A stretch of 64,000 nucleotides of DNA from Paraspadella gotoi (GCA_051294375.1 CM119266.1:8084606-8148605), one strand, 5' to 3'; numbered from the stretch's first letter, positions 23,591 through 37,117 are shown. Program-made: numbers and translations. The notes: a model not told the origin generated them from the letters alone.

Positions 23591-24693
23591 ATTCAAGATC
23601 TTCTTCTCTCTATTTTTTTGCTCTTCTCTAAATATTTTTTTTTTAACTTTGGACATATTTGCCCGCCAAGACTTCATGTAACCACGGTATGTACTTTTTT
23701 TGTGGGACTGATATTAGTGGTTTAAGTGAGACCATTGTTTTTGTGAGAAAGGGAGAGAGAAATGGGACTAAGTAAAAGCATTTTTTTCAATTCAGTGGAG
23801 ACAAAGGAAAGGGATATTTTCTTTTCAACTTCACGACTTTAGTACAATGATAATTTCCTGAGGTTATATTTAGAAAACCTATGCTTAAGATCAAAACAGT
23901 TCAAAAACTAACCCTTGAGTACAAACCCTTTTAAGGATAATCATTTTTATTGAAATAAAGCGTTTATTTTAATTGTTGTGCATTTCTGCTTCGCTTCAAG
24001 CGTAATTTTTACCATTCACTCGATACTCTCGCTAAATTCAACGAAATGCGATGCGTTTAATATTTAGTAACAAATCAATTCTTTGCAGGAGATGGCTGCA
24101 ACGGCTTCCAGACTCTCCGAATTCTCAGCCTGTCTCGGTAGACACATTATGGTGACAAGCCCCAATAGCCGAAACTAAACAGCAGCTATTTTCATTGCAT
24201 CCCTCGCCTTGGCTCAGCGCTGAAATTTAGAGCCCAACCATTGTTGATCATGTTTTATGTAGTAAAAAATTGCTCACTGGGACGGTTTTCTTTGGGGCGA
24301 ATGAAAACTTCTTTAAGAAAAAAAATTATGCATACTGAAGAAGAGAATAGTATTGTTTGATTAAAACCTAAAAATAATGCTCCATTAGCATAAACAATAT
24401 CATTTTATACAGTCATTTTCGATTTTTATTTTTTTGATTGGTGGGTTTGAGCTTAAAATGAGTTTTAAACATCTTTGTTCTAGTTTTCATTTTTCTCCAG
24501 AGCTATTCATCCCATTTTTTTACCTCCCATGTTATAAGTTACCTCTGCTGAAAAGACTCCCCCTCTGAATGGCCGCTTCTGTTCGAGAATGGAACCGCTT
24601 TCCCTTTTCAAAAAAAAATAAAGTCGAGGGTTATTTTGACCTCAACTGAAAGAGGAACAATGAGTGATCAGCGCATTCAAGTTTTTTTTTTTT

Positions 24694-24703
24694 NNNNNNN
24701 NNN
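24694..24703. other. Assembly gap (10 N)
   Basis: Ten N directly after a T homopolymer; a placeholder of unknown true length. Confidence 0.99.
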
Positions 24704-25111
24704 AAGGAGCCTTTCATAGCCTTTCGTTTCGCCGCGAGGTTTCGCTGTTTTAGTAAAGATTTAAGGTTAGCGTGACTTCACGGTTTTGATCGACCTCACG
24801 ATGGAGAGTTCCTTTTTTGGATGGGGAGGGTGTAAGGGCAACAACCTAATTACATTTAAAAAAATCTAATGAAATGGAAATCTATTGGATAGGATTATTC
24901 ATTATTGGTAAATTATTATTAAGAGGCGATTGAGAAAGAAGACTATAAACTTTTCTGTACCTAATGATGTTTTTTTACCTTAATCCATATATCTTGTCTA
25001 AATGAAGATTTAAATTTAACGGGCGAGCCCAAGAGCATGGCTTACAAACCTTAAAGAACACTATAATATATATTTTCATTTTTCTTTTAAATTCCTTTAC
25101 AAATAAGTTAT

Positions 25112-25182
25112 GTACAAAGTCAGGGGCAAGATAGCTCATTTATTATATCGATGGATAATTTTATATTGGTTGTACCAATTTA
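25112..25182 (+). repeat. Interspersed ~100-base repeat, copy 1 (5'-truncated)
   Basis: Shares the core GTCAGGGGCAAGATAGC and the hairpin ATTGGT-TGT-ACCAAT with four other copies in the window. Confidence 0.8.
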
Positions 25183-28100
25183 ATATTTATATATATGTAT
25201 ACAATACGTAAGAACCACGTTTAGATCGAATCGAATGGATCTTCGATCATGCGCATTTCATTTTCAAACGTGATTGTGATGAAATTAATACTGATTTGAG
25301 AAACATAACGCGAAAGCAGAATTTGCCCCTTCTTTAAATTTAACACATTTTTGAAATACCAAAATTTTTGTATTTTTATCTGATCCAATATATATTTAAT
25401 TGTACTTTCTTAAATGCTTTATCACGTCGCACATCCTTGCCTCCTTATCCCCCTCTTTCTTTTCCCCTTCTTTTGTTGAAGAGTTTTAATCGGTCCGCAG
25501 CCAATTGGCATTACCCACGATCGCGGTTTGGCCAAGACGACGACAGCAGCGACGACGACGACGACGACCACTGACCGGCGTCGTCGTCTGCTTTTGTTTT
25601 TATTTTAAAAGAATAAAAATCATTGCTGCTCTTTTTCTTTTGACAACTGCTGGTTCTGTTTTACCACGCATCTGAATTCATCTTTTCAATTTTACATCGT
25701 TATTAGAATATTGCAATTGATAGGAATGCCAGTGTTATGCCAACAAATTGTTTTATGTGACTGTTTCAATTTAATACTCTGTAATTTCCGTTTTACCATT
25801 TAAATATTATCGCTCTGTGTCTCTTATGTTTATGAACTATGTGCTGTGAAATTATTTTGATAAATTAAGTTATTATAACTTTGTTCCTCTGTATTTATTT
25901 GAATTCTCAGGATTTGGTATTATTCATATAGCACCTTTTAGCAAAGACAGATGCAAAATTTTAACGAATAAATAGATAAAGAGTTTTGACTACAATGAGC
26001 GATATCGTCTGGGGTCACTTGTTTGATTAGTGATACCCGAAACACTTGGCTTCTCACCGGAGTGAAGGATGAAAGGCTTTGACTCGCAACGTGAAGAATT
26101 GAAACCGTATCTCACGGTTATCTTTAGTCGGCCTGGACAGAATATTGATTAATAGCAGTCGGGCAGGATATTAACTCAACTTACATTTCAGCCCTTGAAG
26201 CATTTGTGGATAAATAAAATATCTAGCTTTTAGGAATTTATTTATTACAACTTGTTAGCTAGCATAAACTTCAATGTTATTACTTGTCTGTATTAAAATA
26301 ACGACGAAAAGTCACCTCAGTAGTCATTTTTAACTTTATAGGTGTATTGAAAGAAGTTGTTTTATATCACTGCAATATTTAAATTAGCGTTCATACTGAA
26401 ACTAACTCTTGATCCAGGTGAGAAACTAGTAATCATATTCTTAAATCTAAATTTAGGCACAAGACTAAGAATATCTTTTGTTTTTGGTTTTTTTTAGTTC
26501 AGTATAACCTAAGGGTCCCATGTGGCATTCATGATCCAAACGAATATAGTTTTTAACTATCATTTAACTAAACTTCTTTATAGAACGTCTTCTACACTAT
26601 AAGATTTTTAATAATGGTGCAGATGTGTGACTGTGTGGAGGTAGAACGATGTGATTGGTAGAATTGTTCTTTCCCTTGCCTTTTCTTCTCCCCCCCCCAA
26701 AAAAAAAAACTAGAAAAAAAATACTGACGAACAAAAGCTCAGGAATAAAAGGAAATGAGAAAATTGAGAATCATGAAAAGAAAAAAAAATTCACTTCTGT
26801 TTTGTCAGTTCAGGGTGACCTTAACATTCTATAAATTTTCATGGGTCAACATTCAGCGCTGATGTTTAACGTATTTTTAAACTTGAAAATGAGTAATATT
26901 TTTCAAAGCAAAATTATTGTACCATATACTTTTAAACTTTACTTTTTTTAAAAGATAGTTATTGATAGATATTTTAGAAGTAAATTAAAAGATTTAATTA
27001 TGTTTAAGAATGTATAATTTTCAAGTTATTAAGAATTTAAAATTTCTATTAAAAAAAATTACTGCTTTTGTTTGTTTTTTTCTTGAATACTGTTAAGCAC
27101 AGAACGTGAAGTAACGTTCTCTTCAGCGCTGACATCAGCGACAGCGTTCTTCGCAACGCTGCTCATTGTACAGTCAAACATCCCGTTTTCTGCGCTCGAA
27201 GCGTCGCTCGTTTATTTTACGAATTAAATTTCCTCAATTCAAGAGCTTGAAAATATTGTCTTAAAACCATTTAAGAACAATCTACCTCACCAGTTCATAC
27301 TGTTGTCGCTTCGTGTCGATGCATTGAACCTCTATGCCGCAGTAATGCAGACCATTTGGTTAAAATAGTGGATAACAATAATTAAAAAGGACTAAAAAAT
27401 AAATATTGCTTAGCCCAATTCTAATGGATTTATATTTCTAATAAAATCCCTCTCCAATAAAAAAGAATTTGATGCAAATAACTTGGATTACTCTTTGAAA
27501 AACCCTGGTTTACTGGTAAGTTGTTTAATTATACATTTTTTGGCTAAGAGTGATGCTTGTATGACTGTTATCAGTTTACATTTAAGTGGATTCTGTGAAA
27601 AAAAATTATAAAAAAAAATATTACATAGATTTAAATGTTTATATTAAAGAATACAGTTCCTTTTTTTCTGAAAAGACGTTGGGAGGGGCCCCTAACTACC
27701 TCATGATTAAGTACACAGCCTGTGACTTGATTTTGAAAAGGATTTTCCTCGCGTCGCTCGTCTCATGCACGCTAGACTCTCGGTTCGCTCTCCTCAGAAC
27801 CGTAGGACGCCATTTTGCAAAGCGTTGTCTGCCTGCGTTGGGTCGTGCTGAAAAAAAAAAAGTCGCAAGGAAAAAAAATATGGTGGAACATTGAAATTTT
27901 GTGCCTTATTGAACAGTCCTTTCATGGATTTCCTTCTGGTCACTCCTTCAAAGAAAGAAAAACAACTCCGAAGTACAATCGTTTTGACAAGAGATTTCAG
28001 CGCTGCAAGGTTTTTTTATCTTAAAAGCGTTTTCACAAAAAAAAGTGATTAATACCTCTATTATACTCAAAAATCTACTCTTAAAAAAGAAAAAAAACTA

Positions 28101-28201
28101 GACAATGCATATATTTATACAAGTTGACAACACAATTTGTCAAGACCTCTTCGTACCTCCTTCCTTTGTAAAGAAAAACAATGCACAACGCTTAAAAAGC
28201 A

Positions 28202-28314
28202 CAATACCGCTTTGGACGGAGACAAAGTCAAGATAGATTATATACTTTCAAACACCTATGTGCATTTCGTCAGGGTCAACTCTGCCCCAAAGTCATTTTT
28301 CTTGTGTTATCAGG
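28202..28314 (+). CDS. Weak candidate exon
   Basis: An open frame reads KVKIDYILSNTYVHFVRV and ends exactly at CAG|GTATGT, a strong donor. No start, no clear upstream exon and no family recognised. It could belong with the candidate terminal exon near 29.1-29.3 kb. Confidence 0.18.
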
Positions 28315-28631
28315 TATGTGAGACTTATGGCTGAAAGCCTTATATACAGAGCTTGTCACTTAAGAACAAAACAGGGAGTGTCACTATGATCTTTGCCTGG
28401 GGGTGACACTTATGCCTTGACAAAGGCTATGGGTCGATTTGTTGCTTCTTCCGTCCAAAAATTGTTAAAATTGATAAAATATTGTCAGCTTGTATGTTTG
28501 TAATATGAGTATAAAATGATAAAACATCTTTCATTTAGAACTTAAACAAGAATAAAACAGTGAGAAGAAACAAAGAGTGAGATTTAGAAAAAGGCTGCCC
28601 ATTTTCTTTTGACTACCCTGGCCATTTGTTA

Positions 28632-28636
<5 letters not shown>

Positions 28637-28683
<47 letters not shown>
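28637..28683. repeat. (TC)n microsatellite
   Basis: Pure TC tract of about 47 bases. Confidence 0.95.
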
Positions 28684-28686
<3 letters not shown>

Positions 28687-29112
28687 GGATCTATTCTAGA
28701 TGCATTGTTACAGCGGTCGACGATATATCAACTTTTCCCATAATTTTTTTTTCTCCTTCCGACTCCGAATTTTCGTCTTTTCGTTTCTCCAAAAAATGCT
28801 TTACCAAATTACCTACTATTTCAATACAAAGCATTCGGATGTTTTTTTGTTTTAAACTAAAATTTTTTGATCACTTGAATTTTATCATGGTTAGTTTAGT
28901 AAGTTTAGGATTACCTATGTATGAATCCATGTCACCCACGAATCGATATCTGTACAATGTGTACATCCCATTTCGATCTTTTGCATTAATTTTATTATTT
29001 TACTTTTTTTCACATTTTATATTTCAAACGTTGACAATTTTAGTTTTATTCTTAAGTCAATCTTACTTTACCTAGAATCTCAAATAATTCACTTGTACTA
29101 TTTTGGTTTTTC

Positions 29113-29300
29113 CTTCCTCCACCAAAGAATTCCAAAGCTACGTCTCCCTTCAAGAACGCGCGACTCAAAATGACCAAAGTAAACAAACATCGACCAAAGA
29201 AAAGTTTCCAATTCTATTGTCAGAAAAACACTATCAACAACTTGCTCCGAGTAAACTGCAACAACTTAAGAAACAACTAAGTATCTCGACAAAAAAATAG
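29113..29300 (+). CDS. Candidate 3'-terminal exon of an unrecognised gene
   Basis: A frame with strongly protein-like composition (EFQSYVSLQERATQ early, KLQQLKKQLSISTKK at the end) closes at TAG 29298-29300. A pyrimidine-rich stretch and AG precede it. It has no ATG at its start, so it would be a last exon. A possible preceding exon near 28910-28970 reads LPMYESMSPTNRYLYN between an AG and a GT. No family recognised. Confidence 0.3.
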
Positions 29301-29383
29301 TAAATATAATATAAAGTTAAACTGAGAAAAAATATTTTACTTTATTTTTCAAAAATTAACTTTGAATGTCTATAACATAAATG

Positions 29384-29481
29384 TCTTAAACCACCAAAGC
29401 CTGTCCAAAGTCAGGGGCACAGATAAGCTTATTTATTAAATGAATGGATAATTTTTATATTGGTTGTACCAAATTTCATAA
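29384..29481 (+). repeat. Interspersed ~100-base repeat, copy 2
   Basis: Runs from CTTAAACCACCAAAGCCTG through the GGTTGTACC hairpin to TTTCATAAA. Confidence 0.85.
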
Positions 29482-29700
29482 AATTCAGCTCCTTGTATTT
29501 TGATGCTAGTGCGGAGTACAATAAGTATTCCCCGATCTAATACTTAAGGGAGTGTCTTTTCATACAATTGAAACATTCTTTGAAATATTTTCCACTCATT
29601 GATAGGGAAGCCAGGTCTCTGGGAGTGAATAAAACGAGACTGTGAGAGAGTCTTGATTGAAAACTTGCAGGACCTGCTATGTCATTATCTTGTAAGAGTG

Positions 29701-29799
29701 ATGGAGGCCTTAAACCACCAAAGCCTGTCCAAAGTCAGGGCAAGATAGCTTATTTATTAATGAATGGATATTTTATATTGGTTGTACCAATTTCATAAA
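29701..29799 (+). repeat. Interspersed ~100-base repeat, copy 3
   Basis: Nearly identical to copies 2 and 5, including the leading TGGAGGCCTTAAACCA. It ends 32 bases before the putative hammerhead fold. Confidence 0.85.
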
Positions 29800-29830
29800 G
29801 TTTAAAATAATTCATTCATCATTTTTTCTG

Positions 29831-29903
29831 TTTTAATGTAATTCAGTCTCAGCACTGATGATGAACGAAATACACGTTCGAAACATGTCTGCTACCATTT
29901 AAA
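29831..29903 (+). ncRNA. Putative type I hammerhead ribozyme motif
   Basis: The hammerhead core is present in order. Stem I 5' strand AGCA (29851-29854); CTGATGA (29855-29861); an extra T; stem II GAACG/CGTTC (29863-29867 and 29875-29879) with loop AAATACA; GAAA (29880-29883); a minimal stem III ACATGT; GTC (29887-29889); stem I 3' strand TGCT (29890-29893). An outer pairing of TTTTAATG (29831-29838) with CATTTAAA (29896-29903) fits at 7 of 8 positions. The very short stem III is typical of hammerheads in Penelope-like and related retroelements, which would cleave best as dimers. The extra base after CTGATGA is a deviation. Self-cleavage is not shown; this may be a retroelement remnant. Confidence 0.5.
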
Positions 29904-30360
29904 TAAAAAATTCGTTGTGAAAAACTAAAAATTGTTATTTCGTCTAATGTTTCACAAAAAATATTATCTCATGAAATTCTATGAAAATTGGCAAAATTAC
30001 TGTTTCACTATTTTCTATTTTTATGAAGGTTTTACTATTTAATCTATATTATATAATTCACAAATTAATCTTCAACATATATATTTCTTTTTTAAATTTT
30101 TTTTACTTATCATAATATCTACAAACTCATTTGGGAGGGAGAGGTCAGTGTTGTATTCTGGAAATAGAGGGAGCAACACAAGGTTAGATTACAATCTGTC
30201 CCAGTTTTCTAATAGATATCATACATCATTTCTGTCATTCTCATGACATATTATCTCCTCGCTGACATAGTATTTTCTTCAACTCACAATCAAACTTTCC
30301 TATCCTACTTTTCAATTTGAAGCAACCGTAAGACTTGATGCACCAACAGGCTCGCAAAGG

Positions 30361-31610
<1,250 letters not shown>

Positions 31611-31704
31611 GACGCGCGCGTAGGAGACGAGGAATTTCCTCTCTCCGCAGAATACGAGAAAGAGAGAGAGAGCGAGAAAGAGAGAGAGCCAGAGAGAGAG
31701 AGAG

Positions 31705-31965
31705 ATGAATATATTTTTTTCCCCGAAATTTTTTTGGCGCGATTTTTGTTTTCTCTTCTTCTTCTTCTTCGTCTCGTGGGTGACGCAGTTTCGTCGGTTT
31801 CTTCGTCAACAGATCACTGCGTCAAAACGACTTACTGCGCCAGGAATCGAACCTAGCTACGCCAACGACTCCCGTCAACGACAACAACAACGACAACAAC
31901 TCATCGCGTCTTTCGTGTCTCCCTGGGTTTCGCGTGATATTCATCGTTGTGACGCTTGGCCTTGA
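31705..31965 (+). CDS. Weak candidate open frame with hydrophobic start
   Basis: An ATG frame of 86 residues begins MNIFFSPKFFWRDFCFLFFF, a signal-anchor-like start, and continues with a Gln/Arg-rich segment. All three frames here read openly because of simple codon runs, so this could be chance. Not recognised. Confidence 0.15.
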   Translation: MNIFFSPKFFWRDFCFLFFFFFVSWVTQFRRFLRQQITASKRLTAPGIEPSYANDSRQRQQQRQQLIASFVSPWVSRDIHRCDAWP

Positions 31966-32743
31966 GAATGTCAATTCATGTCAAGTCATGTTCGAGTTCG
32001 TAACCTGCTCAGGGTTTTGATACCCGGGCATCTGTTTTAGGCATCTGTATCGACACCTGCCAGCGCTGGCGCGCAACACCCGGAAATATTTTGCCCATCT
32101 AATTGAGATTCAAATTTCTTGTCATGCTCGGACCCTCTTAACTTCCTAGTTCAAAACGCATTGTGATCAAAACGCATGGCGATCAAAACGCATGACCTGT
32201 GGCTACTAATTGCCCATTCATTGCGCCCCGAAGGAATGGCGCCCATTAGTAAGAGGCCCAAATAATATGGCGCCAAAGGGAAATGGCTTGCAAGAAAGAA
32301 AGAGTTAATTGACAGTGTTTTCAAGGGAATGGTGGGGCCCAACATTGGTGGGCCCTTGGAGAATATCAGAATATTCCAAATGACATGGTGTACAAGGGCA
32401 TGTGGCCTCAGGCACCAGTCTCCTTATTCCTTCATGAATTTTTTGATCTCAGGGTTTTAAACGTGTCCTCAAAGAATATTTGAATTTCGGAATTTTTAAA
32501 TCGGGATTAATTGAATTAAAACTTTAAATTTCTTTTTTTTTGAATTATAAATTTTCAAATTATGAAACTTAACTGAATTTTAATTTTATTTATATAATTC
32601 ACAATCTCTTCGAATTTCCAAATCCTCGATTTTTCCTAAATTTAAATCTTGGACTTCTCTGATTATAAACTTTCACAATTAAATCATCTTTTTGCGGCCA
32701 CTGAATCAGCCAACCGGGCTGACATCCTTCATATGAGCACTGA

Positions 32744-32785
<42 letters not shown>

Positions 32786-32901
32786 TCTCCTCTCTCTCTC
32801 TCTCTATTAATTAACACCCAAACGTTTTTTCGTCAACTCATGAAAAAAGAAAAAGAAAAACGCAGATCGTCTTTTGGCTTCGAACCAGATTTTCAGTTCA
32901 A

Positions 32902-32902
32902 A

Positions 32903-32951
<49 letters not shown>
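32902..32951. repeat. (GTC)n microsatellite
   Basis: About 17 uninterrupted GTC units, followed at 33005-33039 by about 12 more. Confidence 0.95.
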
Positions 32952-33005
32952 GCGCGGTCGCTTTCACCTTGATTACCGTGACGAAGAAGCAATCACAGAT
33001 GTCAA

Positions 33006-33046
<41 letters not shown>

Positions 33047-33570
33047 TTTCCAGCGAGGCTTCAAATCAACGACTAATTTGATGATAACTAACGTCGAGCA
33101 AATCATCACCCGTTCAATAATCGTAATTGATATTAATAATTTTTGAGCTTTTTTATATTAATATTGATTATCAATATTATTATTGTTGATATTGATGATG
33201 CTTTATATGCTATAAAAGAAGAGAATAAGTTAATACACGAAAACAGAACTTCGAACACCTGGTTCAGAATTTGAGGAATTTTATCCAAAAAATATTCTCC
33301 GATATTTTTTTCTGGCTTTTTAAAATTTAAATGTAACCAGTGTGATAAGATGATTTAGTTTATCACAAAACTTTAAATAGTCCAATTTTTAAAATTATTT
33401 TTATTTTTTTCTTTCATGAATGATTAAAATTAAAAAAAGAAGAAAAATTAACCAGAAGAACCTCAAACGAAAAAAAGAGCAAAAAAACAAAAAAATTCAG
33501 ACAAAAGAAACAAAAGTTGAAAAGAAAGAAAAAGACTCGTGAAAAGCCACTAAACAGAAGGGGGAAAGAA

Positions 33571-33571
33571 A

Positions 33572-33616
<45 letters not shown>
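33571..33616. repeat. (ACG)n microsatellite
   Basis: About 15 uninterrupted units, the reverse-complement class of the GTC tracts 600 bases upstream. Confidence 0.95.
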
Positions 33617-33617
<1 letters not shown>

Positions 33618-33688
33618 CGATGAAAGCCGCGACGTTGAGGACTAATTAAGAAAGTTTTAAGTGGAAAAAAAGAAAGTCTGCCCGCCGG

Positions 33689-33725
<37 letters not shown>

Positions 33726-33879
33726 CAAGAGGGAGGGAGGGAAGACATTAGAAGAGTAATTAGAGGACCGAGGATGATGAGGAGGAGAATGAGGAGGAAG
33801 AGGAGGAAGAGGAAAATGAAGAAGAGTCAAAAAGTGAAAGTGGGGAAGAAAAGTGTACATATAAGGTTGGGATTCAAAA

Positions 33880-33972
33880 CATAGCAAGCCATAGTCTGTC
33901 CAAATTTAGAGGCAAGATAGCTTATTAATTAATGATTGGATAATTTTTATATTAGTTGTACCAATTTCATAT
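33880..33972 (+). repeat. Interspersed ~100-base repeat, copy 4 (diverged)
   Basis: Same core order as the other copies, with several substitutions (TCCAAATTTAGAGGCAAGATAGC). Confidence 0.8.
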
Positions 33973-34286
33973 AAAATCTATATATATTAATAAATAAATA
34001 CTAAACAAGGCTAATTGGATGGTAGTGTAGAGAAAGAAAGATGGGGGTTTGAGTGTGAGACAGGACGGAAGTAGGAGACAGAGACGAAAAGGGGGAGTAG
34101 TCAGGGCGGAAGGGGGGCGAGGGTGAGACAGAAGCGAGACTCGAATTAACTCTCGGTCTCATCGCTAATTAAGAGCAACGCGCATGAAGGAGGAGGAGGA
34201 AGAGGAAGAAGAGAAAAAAAAGATTAACAGGGGATTAACTTAAATGACTGAGTTTGAATGAAATCAAAGCGAGATTTAATGAAGGG

Positions 34287-34600
34287 NNNNNNNNNNNNNN
34301 NNNNNNNNNNNNNNNNNNNNNNNNNNNNNNNNNNNNNNNNNNNNNNNNNNNNNNNNNNNNNNNNNNNNNNNNNNNNNNNNNNNNNNNNNNNNNNNNNNNN
34401 NNNNNNNNNNNNNNNNNNNNNNNNNNNNNNNNNNNNNNNNNNNNNNNNNNNNNNNNNNNNNNNNNNNNNNNNNNNNNNNNNNNNNNNNNNNNNNNNNNNN
34501 NNNNNNNNNNNNNNNNNNNNNNNNNNNNNNNNNNNNNNNNNNNNNNNNNNNNNNNNNNNNNNNNNNNNNNNNNNNNNNNNNNNNNNNNNNNNNNNNNNNN
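34287..34600. other. Assembly gap (314 N)
   Basis: N run followed by a T homopolymer. Confidence 0.99.
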
Positions 34601-34785
34601 TTTTTTTTTTTTTTGCATAAGTAATTTAAAAGATTTTTTTCCCTTTTTTTCTCAATGTGCTGCAGCTGACAAAATCGCTGCTGCTGTTACTGCTAATGCA
34701 GCATGAGTTTTTTTCTGAATTTTTTTTTGAGGGGGCAAAAAAGTTGATGCCCAGAGGCAACGTAACACGCTTTATCCATTCCGAT

Positions 34786-34931
34786 NNNNNNNNNNNNNNN
34801 NNNNNNNNNNNNNNNNNNNNNNNNNNNNNNNNNNNNNNNNNNNNNNNNNNNNNNNNNNNNNNNNNNNNNNNNNNNNNNNNNNNNNNNNNNNNNNNNNNNN
34901 NNNNNNNNNNNNNNNNNNNNNNNNNNNNNNN
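34786..34931. other. Assembly gap (146 N)
   Basis: Second N run; the 185 bases between the two gaps hold no recognisable feature. Confidence 0.99.
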
Positions 34932-35278
34932 TCTGTTTTCTTTGTTCGTTTTCTCTTTAATCTCTTTCACCTCATTTTTTTTTCTTCGTAAGAAATCGAT
35001 CCTTTTTTTCCCTTTATTTTCTCCTCCCTTTTTTTTTCACCTTCCTCCTTTTCCAATTTCATGACAACTCGTAATTGAACGCGGTTTTTTCCTTTTTTTC
35101 CTTTTTTCTTTTTTCTTTCATTATTTCCTCTTCCTTCTTTCCAGTCAATTGGGCTTTTTTTTCTTTTATATTCTTTGGTTTTTCTTTCTTTTTCTCTTTT
35201 CTCGTTTCCTCCTTTCTTTTTGGATCTTTCTATCCTTTTTTCTGTCCTTTTTTCGTTTATATTTTCATTCTTTCTTTC

Positions 35279-35352
35279 ATTCTTTCATTCTTTCTTTCTT
35301 TCTTTCTTTCAATCTTTCTTTCTTTCTTTCTTTCTATATTTCTTTCTTTCTC

Positions 35353-35424
<72 letters not shown>

Positions 35425-35435
35425 TCCTTTTTCGC
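35279..35435. repeat. (TTTC)n microsatellite
   Basis: About 150 bases of TTTC units with a few interruptions. Confidence 0.95.
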
Positions 35436-35527
35436 AAAGACGAAGTCACACAAGCGAAGCGCCCAACAAGAGAGGAAACCTTTTAAAATTATTTTTTTAA
35501 GGCAGCGAAAACAAAGTTTAACGGGCT

Positions 35528-35568
<41 letters not shown>

Positions 35569-35666
35569 GACAAGGAAGTTGAATCATTTCATTGATTTTC
35601 TAAACTAAAAAAAAGAAAAAAATCTTGGAAACAGAGAATCTCTTGTTGGCACTAGATCTCTCTCCT

Positions 35667-35745
<79 letters not shown>

Positions 35746-35746
35746 A
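35667..35746. repeat. (TTTC)n microsatellite
   Basis: About 20 uninterrupted units. Confidence 0.95.
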
Positions 35747-36475
35747 ACTCTCTCCTATCTTCTCTTTTGATTGCGTCGTCTATAACGCCTTTTCTTTCCT
35801 TCTCTGTTTTGTTCTATATCTCAATCTTAGGATCTCGTTAACAGTTATATGTAACATGATAGCTTATATACTACAAAACTAACGAACTATCTTGTCGTTC
35901 TAATCGATCGCTCACGTTATAAGACGTCCAAAGACGAAGAATAATATTTAAGAATTTTCGTTTATATTTGCCCAAGATTTTTTGCGCGTCTGAACTTTTA
36001 TTTAAAGATCAAAATCCAAAAGGGGAAAAGGAAGACGACAAAAAAGAGGAAAAGTTAATGGAAGAAAAAAAAGAAAAAAAATATTAATAAAATGTACATA
36101 TAACAAATATTATTTAAATAATAATAACCTAGCTATGAATTGACAATTCATTGAGCAGTGGAGCAGCCCAAAAAATTGGGAAGGCTTATAAAAAAAAATT
36201 AATCAAGATATGAAACGATTCATAGTCAAAATAATTGTTTAATTTAAGTTGATTAAAATTAATGTTCAAAATTAAAGATAGAATAAGAAGAAAACAACAA
36301 CAAATATCAATGAAAGGGAGAAAACGATAACAGAGGGAAAAAATGGGAGGAAAAAAAAAGAAAAAAAGAAAAAAAAAAAAGAAAAAAGAAAGAAGAAAAA
36401 AAGAAGAAAAAAATGAGGCTGAAAAAGGAAAAAAAGGTCAGAGATTCGTCGAAGCCGCTTCCCTGCGTCGAGTCC

Positions 36476-36502
36476 TCTCTCTCTCCTCCTCTCTCTCTCT
36501 CC

Positions 36503-36583
<81 letters not shown>
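36476..36583. repeat. (TC)n microsatellite
   Basis: TC tract with several single-base interruptions. Confidence 0.93.
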
Positions 36584-36785
36584 CGGCGGTCCATTTTAGG
36601 CTGAATCCATTTCGGGCCGCCATTTGGAGTAATCGCCCTTTTAAGTCAATGAGTTTGTGTGAGAGAATGTGATCACTTTGTATATTCTTAATGACTTTAG
36701 CTTTGGTTCAATTTTTAGTTTTGAGCTCCGTTCTTTTGGGTTCCGTACATTTCAAGCTAAGACGCCATTTTTAGAATGGGTGAGC

Positions 36786-36808
36786 GAGAGAGAGAGAGAG
36801 AGAGAGAG

Positions 36809-36843
<35 letters not shown>
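36786..36843. repeat. (AG)n microsatellite
   Basis: AG tract with one interruption. Confidence 0.93.
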
Positions 36844-36847
<4 letters not shown>

Positions 36848-37117
36848 GGCATTTGAGCTTCGGAAGGAAAAAGACAGATTTACAAAAGTTGAAAAGTTCG
36901 ACTTCGTTGGGGAAAAACAAGGGATAAAAGAAAAAATGGAAAATGGGAAAAAGGGAAAAGGAAAGAATAAGGGAAAGAGAAAGGAAAAAATGGAAAATGG
37001 GAAAGATAAAAAGAAAAATGGAAAAAGAAAAAGAAAACATTCTGTGTGGGAACCTCAAGTAAAAAAAGTGAAAAAATGAGAAAAAGAGAAAAAAAAGTGA
37101 AAATGGGATTAAAAAAA

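Larger units (their letters stand above)
23591..28100. other. AT-rich intergenic DNA with CAGCGCTG palindromes
   Basis: No gene supported. It holds a 10-base N run (24694-24703), one copy of the interspersed repeat and most of the CAGCGCTG/AGCGCT motifs. An open frame around 27586-27894 lacks an ATG and looks like chance. Confidence 0.55.
31966..34286. other. Intergenic DNA with trinucleotide repeats
   Basis: No gene supported. It contains (TC)n at 32751-32781, three CGT/CGA tracts and interspersed repeat copy 4. Confidence 0.6.
34932..37117. other. Low-complexity intergenic DNA
   Basis: No gene supported. Mostly (TTTC)n, (TC)n, (AG)n and A-rich sequence. A short unique island at about 36590-36670 contains GGCGGTCCATTTTAGG and GGGCCGCCATTTGG, resembling YY1-type sites. 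Confidence 0.6.

Noticed and set aside
31831-31860. tRNA-like T-arm on the minus strand (CTAGG-TTCGATT-CCTGG)
   Set aside because: The five-pair stem and loop fit a T-arm, but no D-arm, anticodon arm or matching 5' acceptor strand lies upstream; (GTTGTT)-type sequence fills that space. Not a tRNA gene.
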